This document shows positions 1-10,693 of a stretch of DNA of 64,000 nt, piece after piece. The position numbers were made by a program, and so were the translations under genes. Location: contig CM021319.1 in the NCBI GenBank assembly GCA_010645155.1, positions 693,920 through 757,919 on the forward strand. Reading direction: 5' to 3'. Under the pieces are notes generated by a model. It was not told where the DNA came from. It saw only the letters and a list, made by a program, of their open reading frames with translations, and did no database searches. How positions within the stretch are numbered: position 1 is the first letter of the stretch; every line of letters begins with the position of its first letter. The DNA comes from Tigriopus japonicus (taxonomy: Eukaryota > Arthropoda > Copepoda > Harpacticoida > Harpacticidae).

Positions 1-224
1 GTCTTTTTTTGTTAATTAAAGCTCGTATGCTATGATAGCAAAGCTCGATAATTGACTTGCAAGTTTACTTCAGAGTGTGCTTGCCTGGTTTTCTCCATCG
101 ATTTGGCTTTTCTTGAATGTGATGGTCCGTTTCGATCTTGAAATTCCCGAACATCTATTCTGTGCTGGCCATGTGGTTCACTTTATTCCACAATTCACTT
201 GGTGTTTAAGCCAAGCATGCCTTG

Positions 225-566
225 GTTTAAACTAGTGATGGACCGAAAGCGCTTTCGGCCGAAATTTCGGTTTCGGTTTCGCCTACCGAAACCGAAAGCA
301 GACAAGCACTATGTAAAATGGAATTTGGCAACAAAATCAAAAAAAAAATTGGTCCAAAAACCTCTAAAATTTAAGTTTTCCGATTTTTTTTCAAAATTTG
401 CGACTACCAAACATCGAACACATGAGCATTCTAATTTTTAAGGCAGATTTTGCATTTCAACAATTTTGTAATCAGTTGCTTTCGGTTTCGGTTTCGGTTA
501 AGCCCTCTTTCGGCCGAAACTTTCGGTTTCGGTTATGAGCCCTTTCGGTCCATCACTAGTTTAAAC
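225..566. mobile_element. hAT-type MITE, family I, copy a
   Basis: A 326-bp element (233-558) begins TAGTGATGGACCGAAAG and ends with the inverse, CTTTCGGTCCATCACTA. It is flanked on both sides by the same 8 bp, GTTTAAAC (225-232 and 559-566). An 8-bp duplication with short terminal inverted repeats is typical of hAT transposons. The subterminal parts are rich in repeats of TTTCGG and CCGAAA. The open reading frame inside is low-complexity and encodes no transposase, so the element is non-autonomous. Related copies sit at 2886-3198 and 4433-4757, and a terminal scrap at 46620-46649. Confidence 0.88.
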
Positions 567-1904
567 CCAATTTGTAACTTGATATTGGTAGAGTAAGGCT
601 CCATTTTTGCTTCAATCACGTACTCTTCAACTTTTTTATTGCAATTTTCAGGTCAAAACATTCAGGGTTTTTTTAATTTCCCACATTGTATTCTATTATT
701 TTATGGTTTTGGTTAAATATTTTACGATTTTATTCAATTTTTAAATCATTTTTTTGCCGAAAAATGTCAAGTTCAAATCCGGTCCCTGCTGATGTATGAT
801 CAAGGCATTAAGTATGATTTAAGGCATATTACATCGTCTTTTGGACGTGAAAGAATTGACTGGGTAAACTAAGCCATATGCAATTTGATTAATCGTGCAG
901 GAGTCCTTTTAAACACTTTCATACTGGGCTCAAATTTGATAACTAACATCAACTGATGTAAAAATTACTTTTTCACTAAAAATGCACTGTCAATAGGTTT
1001 TTTAAAGAAATAACTTTAAGTGCTAAAATTAGGGCTTGAGCCAAAAACCATCTCAACTAAGCTAAAATAATCTTTCTCCTATTTTTGTACTCCTCATTGT
1101 AGAGGGTGAATGATTTCGAAGTTCAAGTTGACATTTTAGATGTGTAATAACTTCAAAGAGAGTCAAAACTAATAAAAAAGATATTCTTCAAAGGTATAAT
1201 TATTTTTTTCAAACAATAATTAACAACTTCCAGTTGACTGCCACCAATTTTAACTCATTGGGGATGTGTGCGAGGCATTCAAACCTTGCAAAATGAAGAG
1301 CAGTGTTGAGGAATTTTTCCACATCTGCACTCACTCCAGATGATGCAATTTTTGCTACTTGAGGTCGCTTTTTGTAAAAGTGGATCATTATAGAACTAAC
1401 GATCAGTCGAGAGAGTTTTTTGGTTTAGCACCCTTCCAAAACATTAAGAAAACATGGCTTGTTATGGAGCTTATCACCTCCAGCTTTTAGTCACTCCAGC
1501 ATGCCTCCTTATTATACAAAACAGCTCAAAAGGAATGATAATTGTAGAAAACTTCAAACGAAACACACCACGTGAGCTATTCCTACGCTATCAAATTTTT
1601 AAATCATATTTTTTAAGTGAGATCTTTAGGATCATCATAAAGTTGGATTAATCGTGTGGATAACTATGCATGTTGAGATAGTAAAAGATAGAAGCGGGAA
1701 AACTTGCAACCCTAGAATAAAACACCTTTCTCCGTTTTTGACGTACCTGCGCTTCTACAAGCTTTCCATGATTCACAAAAAGAGAAAGGAATTTAATCTT
1801 AAGTAGAAATGGGATGAATCGAGCAATTCTGCTCGATTTCTATTTTTTTTTAAATAATCTTTATTGCGAGCTTCTTTACTCATTGGCTACTTTTTGATAC
1901 AATC
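567..1904. other. Intergenic stretch, no gene seen
   Basis: AT-rich sequence with only short reading frames lacking recognisable domains or splice-supported extension. No repeat structure was identified. Confidence 0.6.
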
Positions 1905-2092
1905 ATGGTTGACATTAGAAAGGTAGTGTTGTCAGAGGTTGGGGGCCCATTTAGGGTTTTCCGTAGCGCCGCCATTCGAGGCGAGTATCCACTAGACGGG
2001 GTTTGGGGGTTTGGGGGGAAGACCTGGGTTCGAACCCACAAACCGAGCACACTTCGATCGCGCGTTTATCAACTGCGCTATTCAATCTTCCC
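1905..2092 (-). mobile_element. tRNA-derived SINE-like repeat (tRNA pseudogene head)
   Basis: On the minus strand a tRNA-like segment starts near 2092. It has an A-box-like TAGCGCAGTTGA, a possible D-arm with GCGC pairing to GCGC, a possible 5-bp anticodon stem, and a perfect B box, GGTTCGAACC. The T-stem pairs poorly and the anticodon loop lacks U33, so it does not fold as a functional tRNA. GC-rich non-tRNA sequence follows down to about 1905. A tRNA-derived SINE, or a decayed tRNA gene, is the best reading. No second copy of this head was found here. Confidence 0.45.
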
Positions 2093-2885
2093 TTTATTTT
2101 TCTATTTTTCCTCTTTCTATTTTGTGACCATTATTTCGTGAGTTTTGGGATCTTTTCAATTTTTCCCCCTTTTTTTATTGTTCAATTTTTTAATTTAACT
2201 AGTCTTTATAAACTTCTTCATGATATCCTTGTGAAGCTGTAGATTCCTGAAGCTTTTGCCATTTTTGGAACTTAAAAGTTTTCTATATTTCAACAAAATA
2301 TTTCCAGGTTCACTTTGATAAGTGATCTAGATCTCGTCCGTTTCTCTCGTGCATTCTTATTTGTAGTTTTATTAGGGCGAGTTTTTACAACCCGCTCCAT
2401 ATTTATGTACGTATGTTCTTGTGGGCAAAACTGGCACTGTTTATAAAACTGACCTGAAGAGGTGGTGGGGTTTAGAAGTTTTTGTTTCCTCTTGAATACT
2501 TGTGATAAAGGTTTCATTTCCAAAGATTTCACAATGAAACTCTTGAAACCAAAAAAAAACACAACGGGATGGATCACTTTTGTGAACTGGGTCCGAAATA
2601 CTCATCATCCGTCTTGACCGAGATATTGGTTTGTTTGGTCCAAGGCTCGTTTAAAAATGTTTTATTGCACTGACAGCCTCTTGTAGGAGTCAGAAGCTTC
2701 ACATGCCTCCTCAATTGAAATCTTATGGACAGGAAGCTTGAATGTTTAAACAGAAGAGTTGGACCGAAAAGCAATGCCAAGTAAGTTTACGGATACCTAA
2801 GTGCCTCTAGTAGAACTAATAGAATTTGTGTTGAATAGCCTTCTATTGAAACTTTTTCGATTTTTAGTTAAGGGCGCATGTGAAT
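2093..2885. other. Intergenic stretch, no gene seen
   Basis: Two short minus-strand reading frames (2290-2577 and 2574-2780) have no recognisable domain. No repeat was identified. Confidence 0.5.
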
Positions 2886-3198
2886 TAGTGATGAACCAAA
2901 AGCACTTTCGGCTGAAATTTTGGTTTCGATTATGCATACTGAGATCGAAATTTGACATGCAGTATGAAGAATGGAGTCGATGAGAAAAATCTTTTTTTTC
3001 CTGTCCAAAAACCGCTGAAAAGGAATGATTTCTGAGTATTCAAAATTTAACCAGCCTTCTTCTATGCAATAGGTGTTAATAATTTGAAGTGAACTATGTT
3101 TGAGTTTTGAAATTTACTGCTTTCGGTCTTGGTGACGGTGAACCCCTCTGTCGGCCGAAACTTTCGGTTTCGATTAACAGCCTTTTCGTCCATCACTA
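2886..3198. mobile_element. hAT-type MITE, family I, copy b (older)
   Basis: The sequence begins TAGTGATGAACC and ends CGTCCATCACTA, a diverged version of the family I termini. Flanking 8-mers ATGTGAAT and ATGAGTAG agree at five of eight positions, as expected for an old insertion. The internal layout (TTTCGG repeats near the right end and a GAAATTT block near the left) matches the copies at 233-558 and 4433-4757. Confidence 0.75.
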
Positions 3199-3594
3199 AT
3201 GAGTAGAGCGAGCATTTAAAACTTTAACTTAAAATAAATTAAAAAAAAACTTTTTTTGATCAGTTTGGCCCGAAAAAACTTTTTGGGGAGTTGGAACTTT
3301 TTTTGAACTTTTTTTGCATTTTATAGAAATTTTAAGTTGAAAAACTGTTTTACGTTTTTTAGACCAAAAATACTTTTTTTGAAATTTTATCGGACCAAAA
3401 AAGGTCGTCAATTTTTTGGTGAAAGACCGAGGAAGGCAATTTTTTGATGTAATAATCGAGAACAAAAAAGCCGGCTGAAAAAACAACAGACAAATATATT
3501 TTGCCTTATTACTTGACAAATTGAGAAGAAAAAACCTTTTTTGGTTATTTTTTTGCGAATAAAACTTTTTTTGTTCATTTTTTTGTTGGGGGCG

Positions 3595-4040
3595 GATTTT
3601 TTATTAACGCTGCAAGGAATAGGATTCCCTGTAACGAGAGTTAATGATAAATATAGTTTTTATAGCTAACGGTTATACGAAATTAGATCTACCAATGAGT
3701 TACTGTTGGCAGATCTGCATAACCCTTGAATAGTGGGTTGATCAAGAAAAGTACTTAAAAATTGGCCAATCCTGCCAATCCTGCCAATGCTGCCTAAATG
3801 CTGTTTGAGGATCAGCGCCTACATATTCCCGACGAAGACTAATGGGTAACAAATTGAACAATGAAGGAGTCCGATAAAGAAGAGAGGAAGACTTCATTGA
3901 TCGTATTAGCCTAGTTTCCCTAAGATTTGGAGGTGCTCTCAGAACGCACGTAAAACCTCTACGATTGCTACAATTGATCTCAAAGCATGGGTTAGGAGAG
4001 AGCTCATGAACGCTCTTGAAAACATTCAGTATCATATTCT
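3595..4040 (-). pseudogene. Non-LTR retrotransposon ORF2 C-terminal fragment
   Basis: On the minus strand, from about 4040 down, the translation includes VFKSVHELSPNPCFEINCSN, then a basic stretch, then LFNLLPISLRR. This follows the usual C-terminal end of jockey/CR1-type reverse transcriptase ORFs, where a WKIL..LVPN-like segment, a GR.C segment, SF...LFN.LP..R and a final IPD.P occur in order. The end is degenerate, with a repeated QDWQDW stretch. It is 5'-truncated, as dead LINE copies usually are, and is inserted in the left arm of the surrounding foldback element. A related fragment lies at 46010-46498. Confidence 0.6.
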
Positions 4041-4156
4041 TTCTGGAAAAAACTTTTTTGCCCGTTTTTAGCTGAAAAAAAAACTTTTTGGGCCATATTT
4101 CCAACCTAAAAACTTTTTTTTTACTTTTTCCAATTTTTTCCGCCCTCTACTTATGA

Positions 4157-4974
4157 GTAATGAGAAGGGACGGGCAAAAAGTGTAAAAAAAATTTTGTTA
4201 ACATAAACACATTTATTTGCCTTTTTGTACTTTTCACGTTTATTTGCACGATTTTTTTTTACGAATTCGCCCTAAAATGAACAAATTGTTGAGAGTTTGC
4301 TATTTCTTCTGAAAATGTTCACTTTTGGATTTTTTTTTTTAATTTGAAAACTAAATCTGATTTTACGGCTCCTAGCGTAGGCACCCATAGGTTTGATTAC
4401 TACTACTTCAATATCTAAATTTTGCTCTTCAATAGTGATGGACCGAAAGCGCTTTCGGTCGAAATTTCGGCCGAAATCGGTTATGCTTACCGAAACCGAA
4501 AGCAGACAAGCACTATGTAAAATGGAGTTTGACAACAAAATTAAAAAAATTTGGTCTAAAAACCACTGAAATTTAAGTTTTCCGATTTTTCAAAATTTGC
4601 GACTACCCAACATCGAACACATGAGCATTCTAATTTTTAAGGCAGATTTTGCATTTGAACAATTTTGTAAATAGCTGCTTTCGGTTTCGGTTTCGGTTAA
4701 GCCCTCTTTCGGCCGAAACTTTCGGTTTCGGTTATGAGCCCTTTCGGTCCATCACTACTCTTCAAGATTGAAAAATAACAAGTACATGACAAGAAAGTAT
4801 CTAAAGCTTTTTGTTTCAGAAATTTCAGGTGTTTTTGCGAATTTTTTTAATATTTTTTTGCGCTTTTGACCTTTTTCTGCATTTCATTTTACGATTTTGG
4901 GCTGATTTTTGTGCAACTTTTGGTAACCAAAAGATTCTTTTGATTTGCACTTTTTGCCCGTCCCTGGTAATGAG
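4157..4974. mobile_element. hAT-type MITE, family II, interrupted by family I
   Basis: The element (4165-4966) begins AAGGGACGGGCAAAAAGTG and ends CACTTTTTGCCCGTCCCTG, which are inverse apart from the first base. Both sides carry the perfect 8-bp duplication GTAATGAG (4157-4164 and 4967-4974), the hAT signature. Copy c of family I lies inside it, so family II inserted first. Removing that copy leaves about 470 bp of non-coding AT-rich sequence. Confidence 0.87.
4425..4765. mobile_element. hAT-type MITE, family I, copy c
   Basis: The 325-bp element (4433-4757) has TAGTGATGGACCGAAAG at its left end and CTTTCGGTCCATCACTA at its right end. The perfect 8-bp duplication CTCTTCAA flanks it (4425-4432 and 4758-4765). 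It is almost the same length as copy a and closely similar throughout, so the two probably moved relatively recently. It is nested in the family II element. Confidence 0.9.
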
Positions 4975-5469
4975 TCATTGCTCTCATTCTAATTACAAGA
5001 GGGCAGAAAAAAGTTGGAAGAAATGTCAAAAAAGAAGTTTTAAAGTTGGAAATATGCCCAAAGAAAGTTCCTCTCCACCTATAAATAGGCAAAAACTTGT
5101 TTTCTAGAAATAAATGACCAAAAAAGGTTTTCTCCTCTCATTTTGTCAATTAATAGGGCAAAATATATTTCATCTATTGTTTTTTTAGCCGGCAATTTTT
5201 GGTTCTTAATTTTTACATCAAGATTGCTTTGTCCTCGTTCTCTCAGCTGAAAAAAATGACGACCTTTTGACCTTATTTAGGTCGGATTGAGATTTCAAAT
5301 ATTTTTTTTTTGTGTCTGAAAAACATGAAAAAAGTTTTTTTTTCTGCTTGAAATTTCTATAATATGCAAAAATAAACTCAAAAACTTGGAAAATCCAAAA
5401 AAAGTAATGACCCCTACAAAAGGCCAAGATCAAAGCGACTTTTGTTTCTCAAGTTCCCAATGAGATAAG

Positions 5470-6084
5470 CAGGGGGAGATTTGAGTGATCTCTTCAAAAA
5501 TCTTATCGCCGGCGGATGGATGAAGAGAAAAGGCTTGTATGTCAGTGTAAGATTTTGTTCAGTGCACGGCTTTTTGCATTTTACAGACCGCCCTATGACT
5601 TAAATGCTACAAAAAATGTCGAATTGCAAGTTTGGACATTTTAACTTTCTGTTTTACAGTAATTTGCAAAATTATTCTTTTGATTAAAAAAATAGCAAGC
5701 ACTTAAAAAAGACCTTTGATATTGAAGAGAAACAGGTACAAAACATGGCATTTTGTTTGGTACCTTGTTGTTTTTGGAGTTTGATGATACAAATCACTGC
5801 TTGTAACATCACTTACACTTGTACTTACACAAAAACAATGGCCTACTGTTGAGAATTTTCTCATGGATGAACGAGCAAATAAAGTGCATATTTTTCCAAA
5901 ATCCTAACCAAAGGTGTTCAAACTTGCCATTCGACATTTTTCACAGCATCTAAGTCATAGGGCGGTCTGTAAAATGCGAAAACCCTTAAACTGCCCAAAA
6001 TCTCACGAGCCATCCACTGTTGCCGAACATTGGATTTCGCCCCCGCGATAAGATTTTTGAAGAGATCACTCAAACCTCCCCCTG
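5470..6084. mobile_element. Foldback / long-TIR MITE
   Basis: The left arm starts CAGGGGGAGATTTGAGTG and continues through a block ending AATCTTATCGC. The right arm ends with the inverse, including CACTCAAACCTCCCCCTG. A second inverted block (ATTTTACAGACCGCCCTATG on the left, its inverse near 5955-5977) makes arms of roughly 180 bp around a 250-bp centre. No target duplication or coding sequence was found. Confidence 0.7.
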
Positions 6085-6162
6085 CATTTCTCATTTCTTG
6101 ATTATTGTTGTATCACGATGAGTGTAATCTAACTAGCCAAGGATGGCTCAAGCCAGGATTAC

Positions 6163-6277
6163 TTTCAAAATACACACTGGGTCCGATTAGTACAATGAAA
6201 ATTAAACGGAACAATGCATTTGTTGCAAAAACCTCACATTTTAGAACAATGATTGGACCCAGTGTGTATTTTTGAAA
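6163..6277. mobile_element. Short MITE with 25-bp terminal inverted repeats
   Basis: TTTCAAAATACACACTGGGT on the left is matched by the inverse ACCCAGTGTGTATTTTTGAA on the right, with one indel and one mismatch. About 65 bp of AT-rich sequence lies between. No clear target duplication was seen, so the superfamily is not assigned. Confidence 0.65.
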
Positions 6278-7505
6278 TTCGTCCTGAAGTACAGTGGTTC
6301 CTGAACTAGCACATAGAACTGAACGAACGCAATGATCGACAACTACATTTTGTCATGTTAGTTATTTGGATGAATTAACGATGCACGATGAAATAAACGG
6401 CTTTTACGTGATCAAATAAATATAGTTTATTTGCGATTGACTTCACTACACTTTAAAAATGATGAAGGTTTTAAAAAAAACTTCCAGGGCATCCCTTCCA
6501 CCTTGATGTTTTGAATGCGTACTTAGATGGTCCCAAAGTAACAAACATGCTACCTTTCTCTCCTAAAATCTCGCACCAAAAAAATATCAAAGGTTTCAAT
6601 TTAGCCTCAGAAGGTGCACGGGCATATCTTGAAGAGAAGGACACCTCCGTTAAACGTAGCAATGTCAGTGGATTGTAAAATGTAGATAAGATGTAGAAAG
6701 TAAGTTGTAGTTATGGCCATATCCATTCAAACTTTACAGGAATGCCCATCCAAAGCAAGGCAACATTTTAGAAATTACAAGGATTTGAAGCTTACCTCTG
6801 CAATAGAGATATGAAAGCATTGAAAATTTTGATAGATACGGCTGAATGACATACAGTATATGTGAAAAAAGCGCACTTCTGAAAAATTGTCCAATACCCG
6901 AATTGGCCATATGTGAAGTGGATGAAAATGACTGCAAATATTTTTAGGGAATGAGTTGGAGCCCTTCTAGCTCCAACTCAGTGATGGCTGATGGAGGTTA
7001 TGCATGACTTAAATACAAACTTAAAAATACTTCCTCCAAACCTTTCATAAAATTCAAATATTGAGATATCAGCCATTGCAAATTTCAAAATTTTCTTGCA
7101 AAATATCTACCCCATGGGCTTTTTCTGAAAACTTGCAATTACATGGTACAAAACTGGAATGATAAGTCAGATTATTCCTTTTTGTGACATTATTATAATT
7201 TGAAGTCTACTCGAAAGGTGAAGTTTTCGTTTGCTGCAGCATTGGACGTAGCTCAAAGTTTGTACCAAAATCGTGTTTCAAATTTTCGACTTTCAAATGC
7301 TGCGGTAAACATGATTGTTAATATTCAACCAACCTGTTGTTGAAGCTAAGATTGCCGTTCACCTTAGTACTTTTCTTGATCCGCCAAAATCAAGAAACGA
7401 CCAGTTTCGTCTTGAAGTAGAAAAGCGATGATTTGGTGCTTGAATAGTATTCGTACTCGTATGTTTGCTTCCCAAAAAAATCCCACATTTGATTTTCTCT
7501 TGTTT
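6278..7505. other. Intergenic stretch, no gene seen
   Basis: AT-rich sequence with two short minus-strand frames (6471-6662 and 6734-6937) that show no domain, and no identified repeat. Confidence 0.5.
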
Positions 7506-7760
7506 TCAAAGCCCTACATGGGCCTGGACTTTTGATGCATATGAACCGAACTTAAACTGACGGGAACCTAACAGCCCAACAATGATTGTTTTTCTCTGAA
7601 ATTGAGATGTAACAACAGACATGGATTTAAGATGTAAAAGGGTCCACACATCGTAAGAGATAATTAAAGAGGGAACAATAGAATGCCTTCTCATATGATT
7701 TGTGATATCTATCAAAACTGTTTGGAAATCATGTCGATTTGGGAGCAGAGTCGTGGATAC
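7506..7760 (-). pseudogene. Possible hAT transposase fragment
   Basis: An open minus-strand frame runs in from the left boundary of the neighbouring 251-bp repeat and ends at 7506. It contains PSLIISYDVWTLLHLKSMSV. A D-x-WT motif followed by a serine-containing hydrophobic strand resembles the start of the catalytic region of hAT transposases. The piece is only about 80 codons long and lacks any other hallmark, so a chance match is quite possible. Confidence 0.28.
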
Positions 7761-8011
7761 AATGGAACAGTGTAATCCAGGTTTGTAGCCTCTTTTTTAA
7801 ATGTTGCGCTGGGGCCTCGCTCCCAGTTTTTTCCGCCTGTGGTAGCTTGGAAAAAGTGCGAGTGGTTCAGTTGAAACATGATTAATCAAACTTGTGTTAA
7901 ACCTATTGTCAAAATGAAAACAGAATTGACTAGGGCAGAGACATATGTAAGTCATCAACAACCGATCTCAAAATTGGTTGGTGAAACGTTGAGTATTTTG
8001 GGATCTAAAAC
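7761..8011 (+). repeat. Left 251-bp inverted arm
   Basis: Inverse of 10443-10693 with three substitutions. It includes a GC-rich island, GCGCTGGGGCCTCGCTCCC, that is unlike the surrounding AT-rich DNA. Confidence 0.92.
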
Positions 8012-9689
8012 AAGCCAATGTTATAACTGATTGGGTCCGATTGTACACTCGTAAATTGTGCGACAAATCATTGACTTGAAGAATAGGCATGCCATTATTT
8101 TTGTCAAATTGAAAGTACTCCACACCCGGTTTTGGTCATTTTTAGCAGGAGTTGGCCGATAATGTTACCAATACTACGTGATATACACATCTCATGTCTC
8201 GTAAGATCCAGCTTTTTGGCCTTTTGATACTTAGGAGTCAAGGAGGTGCATAATTCTGGGGTACGACTGGACATATTAGCATCAAGCAGTTGCAAGCCAG
8301 GTGTATGGCACATTTCAATTTTCCTGATCGCGATGAACAAGAGAGAGTCGCTTCTCAAAAAGGGAGTTCAGAAGGTGCGTCTGCAGGGTGTGACATATTA
8401 AAATGAACAAAGAATATGAAAATGGCCTAAAATTTATCAATGGAATCATTCTGCATAGGTGTCTTCTACCGTATCTGTCCATATAATTGTCAATATTGCA
8501 ATAAAGGCACTAAGATTAGCTTTTATTATCAAATGTCAAAGGTTGAAAATAAATGGCAAAAACACGAAGCCTTCAAAGACCTACATACTGCGTATGAAAA
8601 CATTCAAAATGACTAATACAATAGCTGGAAACCTTTAAATAGCAAATGAAATGACATGAACTTGTATATTTCGAATTTGAGGGTAAAGCAATACTGATGT
8701 CATTTGTATTTGTCCATTTTTCCCAATATTGCTCTTTGAGTTTAAATCTTTGATTTCTTTTTTCTCATCATGTAAAAAATGGCTGAAAACTGCATTTAGC
8801 AACTTGAAATCTGCACCTTACTATTTTCTCTCTCATGGAAGCCAATACGGATTAAGATCCCAAGAAGGAGGGAGCAACATTTACTTCAAATTAATAATGT
8901 TAAAATAATCTTGCCCTCAAAAAGACACATTTCAAAAGTGAGAATGGATTAAAAAGAGGCATAAGCTTGCTTCTACTAGGTGAATTTCATTGACAAGGTG
9001 TTTCTAAGAAAAATACAGTTTACTTAAATATACTTTCCTAGGCCAGTTTTCAAGTGGTACACCCTGTAGATGACCTTGCTCATGATGGCAGTGAAGTTAG
9101 CCCAAACCTCCACCCTCTAAAATTACCACTCATCCCTGTTTTTAGAGGTCAATGATTGACGACAAAACGTTGATATTTTTAGGCTTAGATGTGATGATTT
9201 TCAGCTGTACGTCTTATTTGCATTAAAATATCTGGCAAAATAGGTTTGGGAATGGATGCATTTATGATTATGATATCCTCTTCACATAAGTTGTGCAGAA
9301 AATGTGGAGGATGTTCATGGAATCTTTGAAACATTGTTAAGTACCTGAAGACTTTCCAAACTTTCAAAAAAGTAGTCATTGGTTTGTGCGTACTCAACAT
9401 CAGACGTTTTGTTTCATGACATGTTTGCTTCTGTTTTCGAAGAGAGTTGGGCGCACAGAGCTTTTAAGAAACAGAGATGGCAAATTTTGGCTTTGGATGA
9501 ATTTGTCATTTCTTGCCATTTGACAGATTCTTGTTCCTGGTTTCTCCTACTCATTTTCTTGAATTCCGGATCAGGGCAAATTTCCCTCCGCATTAAATTT
9601 AGCTCATGTTGTTGCATTTTTAAAGGAGAGATATGTTTTTGCTTGTAATTATAAGCACATTTCCCTGGTCTGCTGTTTGCAATTTTTTT

Positions 9690-10280
9690 TTGAGAAGATC
9701 ATGAAGTCTAAGCTTGTAGATTGTTTGAAAGTATATGATATCATTTCCCCCAGGACACCACGTTTTAGTAATCATCCAATTGATTAACAATTTAGAACAG
9801 TTGCCAAAATGAACAACTCACCATCAGAGCAAGCCTTCTTAAGGAAGCAAAGTTAAGCTTCCATCAAAGAGAAAATGACAATCAGTGCCATCTTGAGGTA
9901 GAAACGGTTGTGGGTGCTTCCTAAATATTTAGTCTTTGGACTTAATTTGTGATTACTTAGCATGGCTTTTTGATTTTTGAACATACTAATATCGTAGCTG
10001 AGCTCTAAAAGACTTGAAATATGAAGAGAAATCCACTTTTAGATGGAAGCTACAATTTTGGCAACAAGTGTAAGTTGAGGATAGATCTGCAATCAAGAGA
10101 ATTTGGCCCTGTTTTGGCTTCATCTAGTGGCGATTTTTGTAACCTTCATTTAAAATTCTTGATTCTACAAAGTTCCATTTTAGGTCTGCTCTTTTCCATC
10201 ATTTTCATTGCCCCTCTTAATAACCTTGGTACAAACGCCAGTATTTCATCTTATGTTGAAGTTCCACAATTAGTTTGAGA
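9690..10280 (+). pseudogene. Decayed non-LTR reverse transcriptase
   Basis: The start encodes EKIMKSKLV, the same residues that open the reverse transcriptase at 22156-23064. A diverged version of its next block follows. Near 10177-10277 the frame reads SILGLLFSIIFIAPLNNLG and then NASISSYVEVPQLV, which aligns with the SILGPLLFILFIAPL...SSYADDTKLV catalytic block of that copy. The YADD active site has become YVEV, and stops and deletions interrupt the middle. It lies inside the 2.9-kb long-arm element. Confidence 0.7.
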
Positions 10281-10442
10281 AGGAATGGTTGGGACTAAAA
10301 AAGTTCAGTTAATTACTTGGAGACAGTCATCCCTCCTTTGCATGAAGTTCTGCCATTTTCTGCAAGTATTTTTGCTTGGTGACAGAAGCACGACATTCAC
10401 TCATTTGCCATCACTGAATGCAGTCAAGAACTGGAGATCATC

Positions 10443-10693
10443 GTTTTAGGTCCCAAAATACTCAACGTTTCACCAACCAATTTTGAGATCGGTTGTTGAT
10501 GACTTACATATGTCTCTGCCCTAGTCAATTCTGTTTTCATTTTGACAATAGGTTTAACACAAGTCTGATTAATCATGTTTCAACTGAACCACTCGCACTT
10601 TTTCCAAGCTACCACAGGCGGAAAAAACTGGGAGCGAGGCCCCAGCGCAACATTTAAAAAAGTGGCTACAAACCTGGATTACACTGTTCCATT
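10443..10693 (-). repeat. Right 251-bp inverted arm
   Basis: Inverse of 7761-8011, with the same length and three substitutions. Confidence 0.92.

Larger units (their letters stand above)
3255..5436. mobile_element. Large foldback element hosting other insertions
   Basis: The left arm (about 3255-3590 plus 4040-4156) is the imperfect inverse of the right arm (about 4975-5436). Landmarks occur in the left arm and inverted in the right arm: AGCCGGCT, ATATATTTTGCC, a run ending in GGTCGTCA, TATTTCCAAC, and GCCCTCT near the centre. The arms are rich in A and T runs. A LINE fragment interrupts the left arm, and a hAT MITE sits almost exactly at the centre. Without those insertions the element would be roughly 1 kb and nearly all palindrome. 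No protein is encoded and the outer ends are approximate. Confidence 0.65.
7761..10693. mobile_element. 2.9-kb element or inverted duplication with 251-bp arms
   Basis: The first 251 bp (7761-8011) and the last 251 bp (10443-10693) are inverted copies that differ at three positions by eye, with no gaps. The outer termini are AATGGAACAGTGTAATCC and its inverse. Long, nearly identical terminal repeats around about 2.4 kb suggest a recently moved DNA transposon with Mutator-like architecture, although no target duplication is visible. The interior (8012-10442) has no intact transposase; it contains only short frames and a decayed LINE at 9690-10280. A segmental inverted duplication is the alternative. 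Confidence 0.6.
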
